DNA from: Sphingopyxis sp. LC363
Lineage (GTDB): Bacteria; Pseudomonadota; Alphaproteobacteria; Sphingomonadales; Sphingomonadaceae
DNA: 64,000 bases
Reading direction: 5' to 3'
Assembly (NCBI RefSeq): GCF_000756385.1
Contig: NZ_JNFC01000015.1
Location: 1-64,000, forward strand
Made by a program: the position numbers and the translations under genes. This document shows positions 27,388-36,208 of this stretch, piece after piece. Numbering within the stretch: position 1 is the stretch's first letter; the number at the start of each line of letters is the position of its first letter. Under the pieces are notes generated by a model, which worked only from the letters and a program-made list of their open reading frames with translations, was not told where the DNA came from and made no database searches.

Positions 27388-30300
27388 CCCGGCTCCACGA
27401 TCTCGACCCCGCACAGCAGGCGGCCGCACAGCCGGGCGAGCATGTCTGGCTCGGCGCGTCGGCGGGGACAGGCAAGACGCAGGTGCTCTCGGCGCGCGTG
27501 CTGCGGCTGATGCTCGCGGGCGTCGCGCCCGAGGCGATCCTCTGCATCACCTTTACCAAGGCGGGTGCCGCCGAAATGGCGCACCGCATCCACGAGCGGC
27601 TCGCGCTGTGGGTGCGGATGGACGACGGCGACTTGCGGCTCGACCTTCGCGCGCTCGGCGCCGATTGGGACCAGCCCGCCATTCTCGATCGGGCGCGGTC
27701 GCTGTTCGCGACGGTGATCGACAGCGCGGCGGGCGCGATCCGGGTCCAGACCATCCACAGCTTTTGCCAGACCCTGCTCGCGAGCTTCCCGCTCGAAGCG
27801 AAGATCATGCCGGGCTTTCGCGCGCTCGAGGAGGGCGAGGCGGCCGATCTGCAGCGGCGGGTGCTGAGCGAATTGCTCGCGCAGCCGGGCGCCGAAGGCG
27901 ACACGATGCGCGGACAGGCGGCGATGCTGTCGCGGCGGATGGGGCAGGATGCGGCAATCGCGTTTCTCGTCCGCTGCGCCCATGCCTTTGCCGCGCCGTT
28001 TCGCGAGCGCATCCTGCCGCCGCGCGCGCAGGATTTGCGCGCGGCGCTGGGGCTTCCGGACGGCGCGCCCGACGCGTGGCTGACGGCGCGGATTGCGGGC
28101 GGCGCGATCGCCGACGATCTTGTCCGCATGGTCGCGGCGAGCGGCGCGAACTGGGGAACGAAGACCGGGCTCGCCTGCGCGGACGCGATGGCCCGCTGGC
28201 TCGCCGGCGATGCGCCGGCGCGCGCGGCGATGCTCGGCGACCTGCTCGGCTGTTTCCTCACCGGCAAGGGCGAGTTGCGCGCCGATTTCGCGGGCGACAA
28301 GGGGCGGATGACTGATTGCGCGGACAGCGCGGTGCGGATCGTCGATGCGGGGCAGGACCTGCTCGCCGCGGCCGCCGCGATGCGCATCGCCGACGAGCTG
28401 GCGGCGGCGTGGGATCTGGGCTCGCGCTTTGCTGAAGCCTATGCGCTCGCCAAGCGCGAAGGCGGGCTTGCCGATTTCGACGATCTGATTTCGATCGCGG
28501 GGTCGCTGCTGCGGCTCGGGCAGTTCGGCGAATGGGTGCGCTTCAAGCTCGACCAGCGCACCGACCATATCCTCGTCGACGAGGCGCAGGATACCAATAC
28601 ACGGCAATGGGCGATCGTCGCGGCGCTCGCCGAGGAATTTTTCGCCGGGGTGGGCGCGAAGGACGAGCGTGTGCGCACGATGTTCACCGTCGGCGACCGC
28701 AAGCAGGCGATCTTCGGTTTCCAGGGCACCGAGCCCGCGGCGTTCGAGGCGGCGCGCATCAGATTTGGGGAATGGGCGGCCGACGGCGGCCAGCCCTTTG
28801 CGGAGGTCGACCTGATCACCAATTACCGGTCGAGCCCCGCGGTGCTCGACGTCGTCGACGCGTGGGTGGCAGGCGGCGGCACCGAAGCGATGGGGCTCGC
28901 GAGCGACGAGCCGCCGCACCTGCCCTTTCGTAGCGCGCATCCGGGGCGGGTCGAGCTGTGGCAGCCGCTGCCGGTCGGCAAGGCGCTGACGGCTGACGCG
29001 GAGAGCGAGGAAGCGGGCGACGAGGATATCGCCGAGGGCGGCGATCCGCTCGCCCCCGCGAACGACCCCGCGAGCCTGCGGCTGTCGCGCGCGATCGCCG
29101 ACGAGGTGCAGGAGTGGATCCTCCACGGCAAGGACGGGCGCAGCGTCGCGCCGGGCGATATATTGATCCTCGTCCGCCGCCGCCGCGACCTCGCGGCGCG
29201 GATCGTCGCGCGGCTGCAGTCCTTGGGCGTGCCGGTGGCGGGGGTCGACCGCTTCGCGCTGACCCAGCCGCTCGGGGTGCAGGACCTCTTGGCGGCGATG
29301 CGCTTCGCGGTGCAGCCGCTCGACGATCTCAACCTCGCCTCGCTGCTCGTGTCGCCGCTGATCGGCTGGTCGCAGGACGATCTCTTCGTCTTCGCGCACG
29401 GGCGCGGCAAGCGCGCGCTGTGGGAGCGGCTCCGCGATCGCGAGGCCGAGGTGCCGGCGGAAACGATGGCGGCGCTGCGCCACCTGCTCGGCATGGCCGA
29501 TTTCACGACGCCCTATCGTTTCCTCGACCGCATATTGTCGGGGCCGATGCAGGGGCGGCGGCGGCTTTACGCGCGGCTGGGGCGCGAGGCGCGTGACCCG
29601 ATCGACGAACTGCTCAACCAGGCGCTGGGCTTCGAGCGCCAGCATACGCCTTCGCTGCTCGCCTTCCTGAGCGAGGTCGAGGCAAGCCGCGCCGACATCA
29701 AGCGCCAGACCGAGGCGCGCAGCGACGTCGTGCGCGTGATGACGGTGCACGGGTCGAAGGGCTTGCAGGCGCCGATCGTCATCCTCGCCGACGCGACCGA
29801 CGATCCGGTGCAGCGCCAGCGCGGGTTCGACCTGTCGCTGGAGGGCTGGGATCGGCTGCCCGTCTTCGGCCTGCCGAAGGAAGAGCGGCACGGGCCGGTC
29901 GCCATTGCTCACGATGACAAGGCGAAGGCTGAAATCCAAGAGCATTGGCGGCTGCTTTACGTTGCGATGACGCGCGCCGAGGAGTTGCTGGTGGTCGCCG
30001 GGGTCACCAAGAAGGAGGATCGCTCGCTGCCCGAACTCTGCTGGCACGCGGCGGTCGACGGGGTGATGGAGAATATGGGGCTCGGCTGGCAGGATGCCGG
30101 GCCGCGCTGGGGGCAGAAGCGTGTCCATACGGTGAACGCGAAGGCGTGGGCGCGGCAGCGCGAGAAGCCGGTTCGCGCCGCGCTGATGACCGCGATTCCA
30201 GACTGGGCAACCAAGCCCGCCCCCGAGGAAGCGCGCCCGCCGCGGCCGCTCGCGCCGTCGGCGCTCGGTGAGGACGATGTCGCGTCGCCGCCGCAGGGGG

Positions 30301-30869
30301 GCGAGCGGAGCGCCGCGGTGACACGCGGGCTGCTGCTTCACGCGCTGTTCGAGCGGCTGCCGCCCGTCGCACCCGAACGCCGCCGCGCCGCTGCGATGCA
30401 CTGGCTGTCGGTGCAGGCCGCGGTATTGGGTGATGCGACGCGGGAGGCGATGGTCGATGAGGTGCTGGCGGTGCTGGGCGATCCGGCGCATGCGGCGCTG
30501 TTCGGGCCCGGCAGTCTCGCCGAAGTGCCGCTGTCGGCGGTGGTCGACGGCGTCGTCGTTGCGGGGATCGTCGACCGGCTGCTGGTGGCGGGCGATGCGG
30601 TGACGGTGATCGATTACAAGACCGGGCGGCATGTCCCGGCGAGCGCCGCCGAGGTCGCGCCCGCCTATCTGCGCCAGATGGCGGCCTATCGCGACGCGCT
30701 CCGCGTGATCTTTCCGCGGCGGCGGGTCGAGGCGGCCTTGCTCTATACTGCCGCGCCGCGACTGGTCCGCCTGGGCGACGCGCTGCTCGACGCGCACAAG
30801 CCGGGCTTGGCGGCAACCAAGGCGAATTTGCCGGGTTCTACCCTTGAGCCCGGCGCGCCGACGCCCTAG
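27384..30869 (+). CDS. addA: Double-strand-break repair helicase-nuclease AddA
   Basis: AddA is the UvrD-type motor and nuclease of AddAB. The 1161-residue protein has Walker A GASAGTGKTQVLS (about 27-39), CITFTKAGAAEM, Walker B HILVDEAQDTN, VGDRKQAIFGFQGTEP, VMTVHGSKGLQAP, LLYVAMTRAEELLVV and the C-terminal nuclease motif VIDYKTGRH. ATG 27384 overlaps the addB stop. The pair is followed by trxA at 33 bases, an order conserved in alphaproteobacteria. Confidence 0.95.
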   Translation: MTRLHDLDPAQQAAAQPGEHVWLGASAGTGKTQVLSARVLRLMLAGVAPEAILCITFTKAGAAEMAHRIHERLALWVRMDDGDLRLDLRALGADWDQPAILDRARSLFATVIDSAAGAIRVQTIHSFCQTLLASFPLEAKIMPGFRALEEGEAADLQRRVLSELLAQPGAEGDTMRGQAAMLSRRMGQDAAIAFLVRCAHAFAAPFRERILPPRAQDLRAALGLPDGAPDAWLTARIAGGAIADDLVRMVAASGANWGTKTGLACADAMARWLAGDAPARAAMLGDLLGCFLTGKGELRADFAGDKGRMTDCADSAVRIVDAGQDLLAAAAAMRIADELAAAWDLGSRFAEAYALAKREGGLADFDDLISIAGSLLRLGQFGEWVRFKLDQRTDHILVDEAQDTNTRQWAIVAALAEEFFAGVGAKDERVRTMFTVGDRKQAIFGFQGTEPAAFEAARIRFGEWAADGGQPFAEVDLITNYRSSPAVLDVVDAWVAGGGTEAMGLASDEPPHLPFRSAHPGRVELWQPLPVGKALTADAESEEAGDEDIAEGGDPLAPANDPASLRLSRAIADEVQEWILHGKDGRSVAPGDILILVRRRRDLAARIVARLQSLGVPVAGVDRFALTQPLGVQDLLAAMRFAVQPLDDLNLASLLVSPLIGWSQDDLFVFAHGRGKRALWERLRDREAEVPAETMAALRHLLGMADFTTPYRFLDRILSGPMQGRRRLYARLGREARDPIDELLNQALGFERQHTPSLLAFLSEVEASRADIKRQTEARSDVVRVMTVHGSKGLQAPIVILADATDDPVQRQRGFDLSLEGWDRLPVFGLPKEERHGPVAIAHDDKAKAEIQEHWRLLYVAMTRAEELLVVAGVTKKEDRSLPELCWHAAVDGVMENMGLGWQDAGPRWGQKRVHTVNAKAWARQREKPVRAALMTAIPDWATKPAPEEARPPRPLAPSALGEDDVASPPQGGERSAAVTRGLLLHALFERLPPVAPERRRAAAMHWLSVQAAVLGDATREAMVDEVLAVLGDPAHAALFGPGSLAEVPLSAVVDGVVVAGIVDRLLVAGDAVTVIDYKTGRHVPASAAEVAPAYLRQMAAYRDALRVIFPRRRVEAALLYTAAPRLVRLGDALLDAHKPGLAATKANLPGSTLEPGAPTP

Positions 30870-30902
30870 CTTGGAACCAACAGATTTTCAGGAGTTCAGA
30901 CT

Positions 30903-31223
30903 ATGGGTACGAAGGCCATCACCGACGCGAGCTTCCAGTCCGACGTGCTCGACAGCGACACCCCGGTGCTCGTCGATTTCTGGGCAGAATGGTGCGGTCC
31001 GTGCAAGATGATCGGCCCGGCGCTCGAGGAGATTTCGGATGAACTCGCGGGCAAGGTGGTGATCGCCAAGCTCAACATCGACGATCATCCCGACGCGCCG
31101 AGCAAATATGGCGTGCGCGGCATCCCGACGATGATCCTGTTCAAAAATGGCGAGATCGCCGACACCAAGGTCGGCGCGGCCCCGAAAAGCGCGCTCAAGG
31201 GCTGGCTTGAAGGCGCGCTTTAA
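30903..31223 (+). CDS. trxA: Thioredoxin 1
   Basis: A 106-residue cytosolic thioredoxin with the WCGPCKM active site (residues 31-37), the cis-Pro loop [11 protein letters not shown], and no signal peptide. It reduces disulfides in ribonucleotide reductase, peroxiredoxins and others. AGGAG lies upstream of ATG. It may have its own promoter in the 33-base gap or be read with addA. Confidence 0.96.
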   Translation: MGTKAITDASFQSDVLDSDTPVLVDFWAEWCGPCKMIGPALEEISDELAGKVVIAKLNIDDHPDAPSKYGVRGIPTMILFKNGEIADTKVGAAPKSALKGWLEGAL

Positions 31224-31280
31224 CGGTTGCGGGGAAAGACCGACCAATACTCGTGAGAGCGCGACGGTCTTTTATTGAAT

Positions 31281-31357
31281 CGTCATCCGGCGAAGGCCGG
31301 GACCTCACCGTATCGGCCTGACGCGCCGGCGAGATCCCGGCCTTCGCCGGGATGACG
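31281..31357. repeat. REP-like inverted repeat after trxA
   Basis: Inverted copies of CGTCATCCGGCGAAGGCCGG facing each other around a 35-base spacer. It lies between convergent trxA and the GMC gene and could fold in both transcripts. Confidence 0.85.
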
Positions 31358-31376
31358 ATCGGGGCGGGGAAGATTT

Positions 31377-33050
31377 CTAGATCGCCCCCGCCTCGAGCTG
31401 CTTGACCGCATGGTCGGCGGCGCGCGCAGTTAGCGCCATGAAGGTGAGCGACGGGTTGACGCACGAGATCGACGCCATCTGCGCGCCGTCGGTGACGAAC
31501 AGATTGGCGGCGTCGTGCGCCTGGCCCCATTTGTTGAGCACCGACTGGCGCGGATCGGCGCCCATGCGCGCGCCGCCCATTTCGTGGATCGCGTCGCCGG
31601 GCACATGTTCGCTGCGCCCGCTGGTGACATTGGTGAGCCCCGCCCGGCGCAGCATCGCCTCGCCTTCGCTGCGCGCATCGTCCATCATGCGGATCTCGTT
31701 CTCGCGGAAGGTGACGTCGAAGCGCATCAGCGGGATGCCGAAGCGGTCGACCTTATCGGCGTGCAGGCTGACGCGATTATCCTCATAGGGCAGGCATTCG
31801 CCGAACGCGCCCATGCCGAATTTCCACGGACCATAGCCGCGCATGCCGTGCTTCATCGACGCGCCGAAGCCCTCGGGCGGCAATGGATCGCGCCGCGCGC
31901 TGCCCTGATAGCCGTAGCCGCGCCTGAAACCGATCGCTTCCTCGCCGCCGACATTGCGGAAGCGCGGGACATAGACGCCGCCGGGGCGGCGGCCATATTC
32001 GATAAAGTCGGTCATCCCCGGAATATCGCCCGAGATTCCGACGCGGAAGATATGGTCCATCACATAACGGCCGAGGGTGCCGCTGGCGTCGAAATGGCTC
32101 TTGGCCGTTCCGGGGATGCGCGAGTTCATCAAGATCTGGGTCGAGGCCATGGCAGAGGCGCAGAGGAAGACGAGGCGCGCCGGGATCACCTCGGCCTGCT
32201 TCGTCTTCGCGTCGACCACGCGCACGCCGGTGACCTTCTTGGTCTTCGGATCATATTCGAGATTGGAGACCACCGCGTCGGACCGCAGCGTCAGCCGCCC
32301 GGTCGCGCGCGCCGCAGGCAGCGTAACCGCCTGCGTCGAGAAATAGGCGCCGAACGAGCAGCCGCGCCCGCACTGATTGCGGAACTGGCACTTGCTGCGC
32401 CCCTGATCCTCCTTGTCCTCGGTCATGTTCGAGAGGCGCGTGTTGATCAGCTTGCGCCCCGGCGAGGTCGCCTCGAGCCGCTCCTTCACCCATTTTTCCG
32501 CGACGTTCATCTGGATCGGCGGCTGGAACGCGCTGTCGGGCAGCTGCGGCAGATTTTCGCGCGATCCCGACACGCCGATATATTTTTCGACATAGTCGTA
32601 CCATGGCGCAAGGTCGTCGTAACGGATCGGCCAGTCGATCCCGACATTCTCGCGCTTGTTCGCTTCGAAATCCTCCGGCGACCAGCGGAAACTCCAGCGC
32701 CCCCAGATCAGCGACTTGCCGCCGACCGCGGCGGGCCGGATCCAGTAGAATTTCTCGCCCTCGTCATAGGCATAGGGGTTGAGCCGGTCGTTATTGTAGA
32801 ATTTCCGGTTCGACGGCGAGACATAGCCATGCTTGGCGATGAAATAATCGCTTTCCATCAGCGCCTTGGGCATCATGTCGCGCGCCGGGACCTCATAGGC
32901 CGCCTTGCCGTCATAGTCGTAATCGCCATGCTCGACCATCACCCCGCGGTCGAGCATCAGCACCTTGAGGCCCTTTTCGGTCAATTCCTTCGCGGCCCAT
33001 CCGCCGCTGACTCCGGAACCGATGACGATCGCATCGAACTGGTCGGTCAT
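31377..33050 (-). CDS. GMC-family FAD oxidoreductase, putative glycoside 3-dehydrogenase large subunit
   Basis: A 557-residue flavoprotein with FAD motif IGSGVSGG (10-17), GGKSLIWGRWSFRW and the C-terminal active site HEMGGARMG and VNPSLTFMAL. It is of the gluconate 2-dehydrogenase alpha-chain type, oxidising sugars with electrons leaving to cytochrome c. Cys221, Cys227 and Cys231 (KCQFRNQCGRGC) sit where related FAD dehydrogenases bind an Fe-S cluster. It has no signal peptide; export with the Tat-signal small subunit encoded three genes upstream is likely, as in FAD glucose dehydrogenases. The DUF1080 neighbour argues for oxidation at C3 of a glycoside, as proposed for LacA of Caulobacter. 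Last gene of an eight-gene operon. Confidence 0.88.
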   Translation of the reverse strand: MTDQFDAIVIGSGVSGGWAAKELTEKGLKVLMLDRGVMVEHGDYDYDGKAAYEVPARDMMPKALMESDYFIAKHGYVSPSNRKFYNNDRLNPYAYDEGEKFYWIRPAAVGGKSLIWGRWSFRWSPEDFEANKRENVGIDWPIRYDDLAPWYDYVEKYIGVSGSRENLPQLPDSAFQPPIQMNVAEKWVKERLEATSPGRKLINTRLSNMTEDKEDQGRSKCQFRNQCGRGCSFGAYFSTQAVTLPAARATGRLTLRSDAVVSNLEYDPKTKKVTGVRVVDAKTKQAEVIPARLVFLCASAMASTQILMNSRIPGTAKSHFDASGTLGRYVMDHIFRVGISGDIPGMTDFIEYGRRPGGVYVPRFRNVGGEEAIGFRRGYGYQGSARRDPLPPEGFGASMKHGMRGYGPWKFGMGAFGECLPYEDNRVSLHADKVDRFGIPLMRFDVTFRENEIRMMDDARSEGEAMLRRAGLTNVTSGRSEHVPGDAIHEMGGARMGADPRQSVLNKWGQAHDAANLFVTDGAQMASISCVNPSLTFMALTARAADHAVKQLEAGAI

Positions 33051-33070
33051 GTCTTGTCCTCGAATATCGG

Positions 33071-33910
33071 TCAGGCGCGGAGGCGGCTGAGCGCGCTGAA
33101 GCTGGCGGTGATGTCGGGCAGGTAAGGCGCGGGCGACTGGTCGTTCTCGACATAGAAATGCTTGACGCCGGCGACGGCGTTGAGCGTGAAGATGTCGGCG
33201 AAATCGATGACGCCCTTGCCGACGCTGGTCATCTTGCCCTCGGCGGTGCGGTCCTTGACATGATAGGCATAGATGCGTCCGGCCAGGCGCCGGATGATCG
33301 CCTTGGAGTCCTCACCCGCGGCGACCGCCCAGAACAGGTCGAGCTCGATCTGCACGAGCGCGGGGTCGGCGTCGGCGATCAGCGTGTCGAACAGGCTGGT
33401 ACCGCCCGGCTTCAGCGTGAACTCGAAATCATGATTGTGATAGGCGAAACCGAGCCCCGCTTTTTTAAGCCGCTCGGCATAGCGGTTGAAATCGGCGACC
33501 GCGGCCTTCCAGCTTTCGGCACTGCGGTGCGCTTCGCCCATATAGGGGACGATCAGCGTATCGGCGCCGAGCGCCTTGGTCATCGCGACCGCGCCGTCGA
33601 AATCGCTGGCGAGCGCTTCATAGCCGACATGGATCGAGGGCGATGTCAGCCCGAGCCGCTCCATCGTCTTGCGGAGCGCGGCGTGATCCATCTTGTCGTA
33701 ACCGCCGCCGCCATATTCGACCTCGCGATAGCCGATCGCGGCGACCTGCTCGAGCGTCCCCATCGGGTCCTTCGCGAAGAGTTCGCGCACCGTGTAGAGC
33801 TGGATGCCGATCGGCTTTGATTTGAGGCTCTTTGCCATGAGTGGCCCCGCTGCGAGTGTCGCCCCAAGCGCGGCGCCGCCCGCCATCCATTGCCGCCTGC
33901 CGATCGTCAT
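33071..33910 (-). CDS. Tat-exported sugar isomerase/epimerase-like TIM-barrel protein
   Basis: A 279-residue AP-endonuclease-2-fold protein with a twin-arginine leader (GRRQWMAGGAALGATLAAG). Metal-binding positions of the fold are visible: FAYHNHDFEF, IELDLFWAV, YAYHVKDRT and FYVENDQS. Cytosolic relatives isomerise or epimerise sugars; the Tat leader places this one in the periplasm, where phosphorylated sugars are unlikely substrates. I infer action on a 3-keto-sugar or on the hydroxyglycal produced from it. Its start overlaps the upstream stop by 4 bases. Confidence 0.85.
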   Translation of the reverse strand: MTIGRRQWMAGGAALGATLAAGPLMAKSLKSKPIGIQLYTVRELFAKDPMGTLEQVAAIGYREVEYGGGGYDKMDHAALRKTMERLGLTSPSIHVGYEALASDFDGAVAMTKALGADTLIVPYMGEAHRSAESWKAAVADFNRYAERLKKAGLGFAYHNHDFEFTLKPGGTSLFDTLIADADPALVQIELDLFWAVAAGEDSKAIIRRLAGRIYAYHVKDRTAEGKMTSVGKGVIDFADIFTLNAVAGVKHFYVENDQSPAPYLPDITASFSALSRLRA

Positions 33911-34467
33911 GACGAAAACACCTTCTTGATCTCGGAATAGGGATAGGCGCCGTCGTAGCGCCCGGGGACGGGCAGATATTCGCGTTCCTGCGTGATGCCG
34001 ACTTCCGAGGTGAAATAGCCGGTGAGCACGAGCTGGCGGAACTTGTCGAAAAAGTCCGCGCCGCCCGGCAGCTTGTCTTCCATCGCGAGCGTCAGCAGCG
34101 CGTCCTGCTGCGCCGCCGTCGCCTTGTCGGCGGCGACCTTGTAATCGCTCCGGCTGCGCGCCTCGATCGTGTCGAGCCCGGCGAGGATCGGCTTGCGGTC
34201 GTCGGGCGACGCCCAGTCGGCGAGCAGTTTCTCGATATATTCGGGGACGCCCGCCGCGATCGCGCCGGGGGTGTCGGTCGTCGGCATCACGCGCTCGCTG
34301 AGCGCGGTCATCAGCGCGCGTTGCTGCGCGGTGAACACAGGGGTCGAGGGCGGCCCGTCGCTGATCGCCGGCAATTGCGCGGCGGCGGCACGGGCGATCG
34401 GCGCGAACAGACTGGCGCCGAACATCGCGGCCATGCCCGCGAGCGCGTCTCTGCGGTCGATGATCAT
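33907..34467 (-). CDS. Gluconate 2-dehydrogenase subunit 3-like protein (Tat signal)
   Basis: A 186-residue small subunit with a Tat leader (IDRRDALAGMAAMFGASLFA) and the subunit-3 pattern: FTAQQRALMTALSERVMPTT, PGAIAAGVPEYIEKLLADW, then FFDKFRQLVLTGYFTSEVG. Such subunits carry the FAD subunit across the membrane and hold the complex together. Located two genes from the GMC gene, it fits as its partner, as with LacC and LacA of Caulobacter. Overlaps both neighbours by 4 bases. Confidence 0.9.
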   Translation of the reverse strand: MIIDRRDALAGMAAMFGASLFAPIARAAAAQLPAISDGPPSTPVFTAQQRALMTALSERVMPTTDTPGAIAAGVPEYIEKLLADWASPDDRKPILAGLDTIEARSRSDYKVAADKATAAQQDALLTLAMEDKLPGGADFFDKFRQLVLTGYFTSEVGITQEREYLPVPGRYDGAYPYSEIKKVFSS

Positions 34468-35306
34468 TTCACCTCGCCTTCGAAATCATGGCTCGCCGCC
34501 GCTTCGGGCAGCGGGCGCACCCAGATGTTGCGGAACGAGACCGGGGAATGATGGTCCTGAAGCTGGATCGGCGCGGCATCGCCATGCGCCTCATATGTGG
34601 CGACCTTGCGCCAGACCGTGCTGCCGAGCCACGGCTGGCGGTTCTGCACGAGTACGCCGTTGAGGAAGGCGGTGACATAGGCCGGACGGACGAGCTTGCC
34701 GTCGGCGCCGAAGTGCGGCCGCTCGAAGATGATGTCGTAGCTCTGCCACTCGCCGGGCATCCGCGACGGGTTCACCAGCGGCGGCTTCCACGCATAGATC
34801 GACCCGACAGTGCCGTCGGCATAGGTCGGGTTCTGGTAGCCGTCGAGGATCTGGAGTTCGTAGCGCTGCATGAACCAGATGCCGCTGTTGCCGCGATCCT
34901 GCGAGCTCTTGCTCGGCGGATTGGGCGAGGCGAATTCGAGGTGGAGCTGGACGTCGCCGAAGCTTTGCTTGCTGACCAGCGCATTTTCGCCCTTGCCGTC
35001 GGCGCGCGGAGCCGAGGTCGCCGCGCCGTCCTTGACGATCCACGGCGTCGCCTGTGCCTGCCACGCGTCGAGCGATGTGCCGTCGAACAGGACGATGGCG
35101 TCGGAGGGTGGGGCGCCGGGGACATTGCCGGGCGTGACCACGGTCGGATGCGGACGGTCCGAATCATGCACATGCCACTTGCCGCCGGGCAGCATCGGCG
35201 TGTCTTTGAATCCGGGCTTTTCCTCTGCGGCGGCGGGGCTGACCGCCGCCACCGCGGCCGCGACGCCCGCGGCCCATGCGAAACGCTTCACCTGTCTCTC
35301 CCTCAT
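34464..35306 (-). CDS. DUF1080 protein, putative periplasmic 3-keto-glycoside hydrolase
   Basis: A 280-residue protein with a Sec-type signal (FAWAAGVAAAVAAVSPAAA) and the concanavalin-like DUF1080 fold (PF06439). Typical parts are IVLFDGTSLDAWQ, FGDVQLHLEFASP, RGNSGIWFMQRYELQILD, ADGTVGSIYAWKPPLVNPSR, EWQSYDIIFERPHF and HHSPVSFRNIWVRPL. The family is now described as 3-keto-disaccharide hydrolase: it cleaves glycosides after C3 oxidation. Co-transcription with a dehydrogenase of the right type supports that role here. The specific substrate is unknown. Confidence 0.9.
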   Translation of the reverse strand: MRERQVKRFAWAAGVAAAVAAVSPAAAEEKPGFKDTPMLPGGKWHVHDSDRPHPTVVTPGNVPGAPPSDAIVLFDGTSLDAWQAQATPWIVKDGAATSAPRADGKGENALVSKQSFGDVQLHLEFASPNPPSKSSQDRGNSGIWFMQRYELQILDGYQNPTYADGTVGSIYAWKPPLVNPSRMPGEWQSYDIIFERPHFGADGKLVRPAYVTAFLNGVLVQNRQPWLGSTVWRKVATYEAHGDAAPIQLQDHHSPVSFRNIWVRPLPEAAASHDFEGEVK

Positions 35307-36208
35307 GCCGCGTCGATCGCGCGATAGGCGGCGACGAGCCGCTCCTCGCCGGCGCGGCCTTCGACCGAATTGCCGTGCTCCATGCCGATCACGCCCGAAA
35401 AATTCTTCGCGCGGAGCCAGCGGACGACGTTGCGATAGTTGATCTCGCCGCTCCCCGGCTCGTTGCGGCCGGGGTTGTCGCCGAACTGGATATAGCCGAT
35501 CTCGTTCCAGCAGCTCTCCAGCGTATTGATGAGGTTCCCCGCCTGAATCTGCTCGTGATAGAGGTCCGCCAGCACCTTGATCGCGGGGCTGTCGACCGCG
35601 CGCGCGACCGCATAGCCCTGCGGCACGGTCGACATGAAAACGCCCGGATGGTTCACCAGCGTATTGAGCGGCTCCATCACCATGACGAGCCCGTGCGGTT
35701 CGTAGATTTCGGCGGCGCGGCGCAGCACGTCGATCACGCGCGCGGTCTGGATCTCGACCGGCAGCTTGCGGTCCATGAAGCCGGGTACGATCGTCATATG
35801 TTTGGCGTTCAGCCGCTTGGCGACGTCGACCGAGCTTCGGATATCGGCCAGAAAACGCGCGCGATCGCCATCGTCGTTACCGCCGAGCTGCGGCCGGAAA
35901 TCGCCCCAGCGCGGCATGCTCGCGACGAACACGCCCATCGTCATGCCGCGCTGCTGCAGCGCGCGTGCCATCGCGCTCTGGTCGGCGACCGAACGGCCGG
36001 CGGCTTCATTATCCTCCCACGCGGTGAAACCCTGATCGGCGGCGAAGGCGATCTGTTCGAGCCGCCCGCCGCGACTTTTGAAGCTGCCTTCGTGCGGGGC
36101 ATATTTCAGCGAAAAGCGCGCCGCGTTCGATGGCGGCGCACCGGTGGCGGCCGTCGTTGCGGCCGCCACGGCGCCACTCGCCAACAGGGTTCGACGCGAG
36201 AGCGTCAC
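35303..36208 (-). CDS. Tat-exported hydroxypyruvate-isomerase-like TIM-barrel protein
   Basis: A 301-residue protein of the Hyi/IolI-like family with a Tat leader (SRRTLLASGAVAAATTAATG). The barrel carries MVMEPLN, LADLYHEQIQAGN, YIQFGDNPGRNEPGSGEINY and IGMEHGN, which hold the metal and acid/base residues. The export signal is unusual for a family whose classic members are cytosolic. GTG at 36208 overlaps the permease stop (GTGA) and is the only start giving the leader. It is a second periplasmic isomerase-fold protein in the same operon. Confidence 0.85.
   Translation of the reverse strand: MTLSRRTLLASGAVAAATTAATGAPPSNAARFSLKYAPHEGSFKSRGGRLEQIAFAADQGFTAWEDNEAAGRSVADQSAMARALQQRGMTMGVFVASMPRWGDFRPQLGGNDDGDRARFLADIRSSVDVAKRLNAKHMTIVPGFMDRKLPVEIQTARVIDVLRRAAEIYEPHGLVMVMEPLNTLVNHPGVFMSTVPQGYAVARAVDSPAIKVLADLYHEQIQAGNLINTLESCWNEIGYIQFGDNPGRNEPGSGEINYRNVVRWLRAKNFSGVIGMEHGNSVEGRAGEERLVAAYRAIDAA

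Noticed and set aside
27324..30797. Open frame of 1157 codons opposite addA
   Set aside because: Composition (Arg, His, Ala, Pro) and exact antisense position mark it as a shadow of addA.
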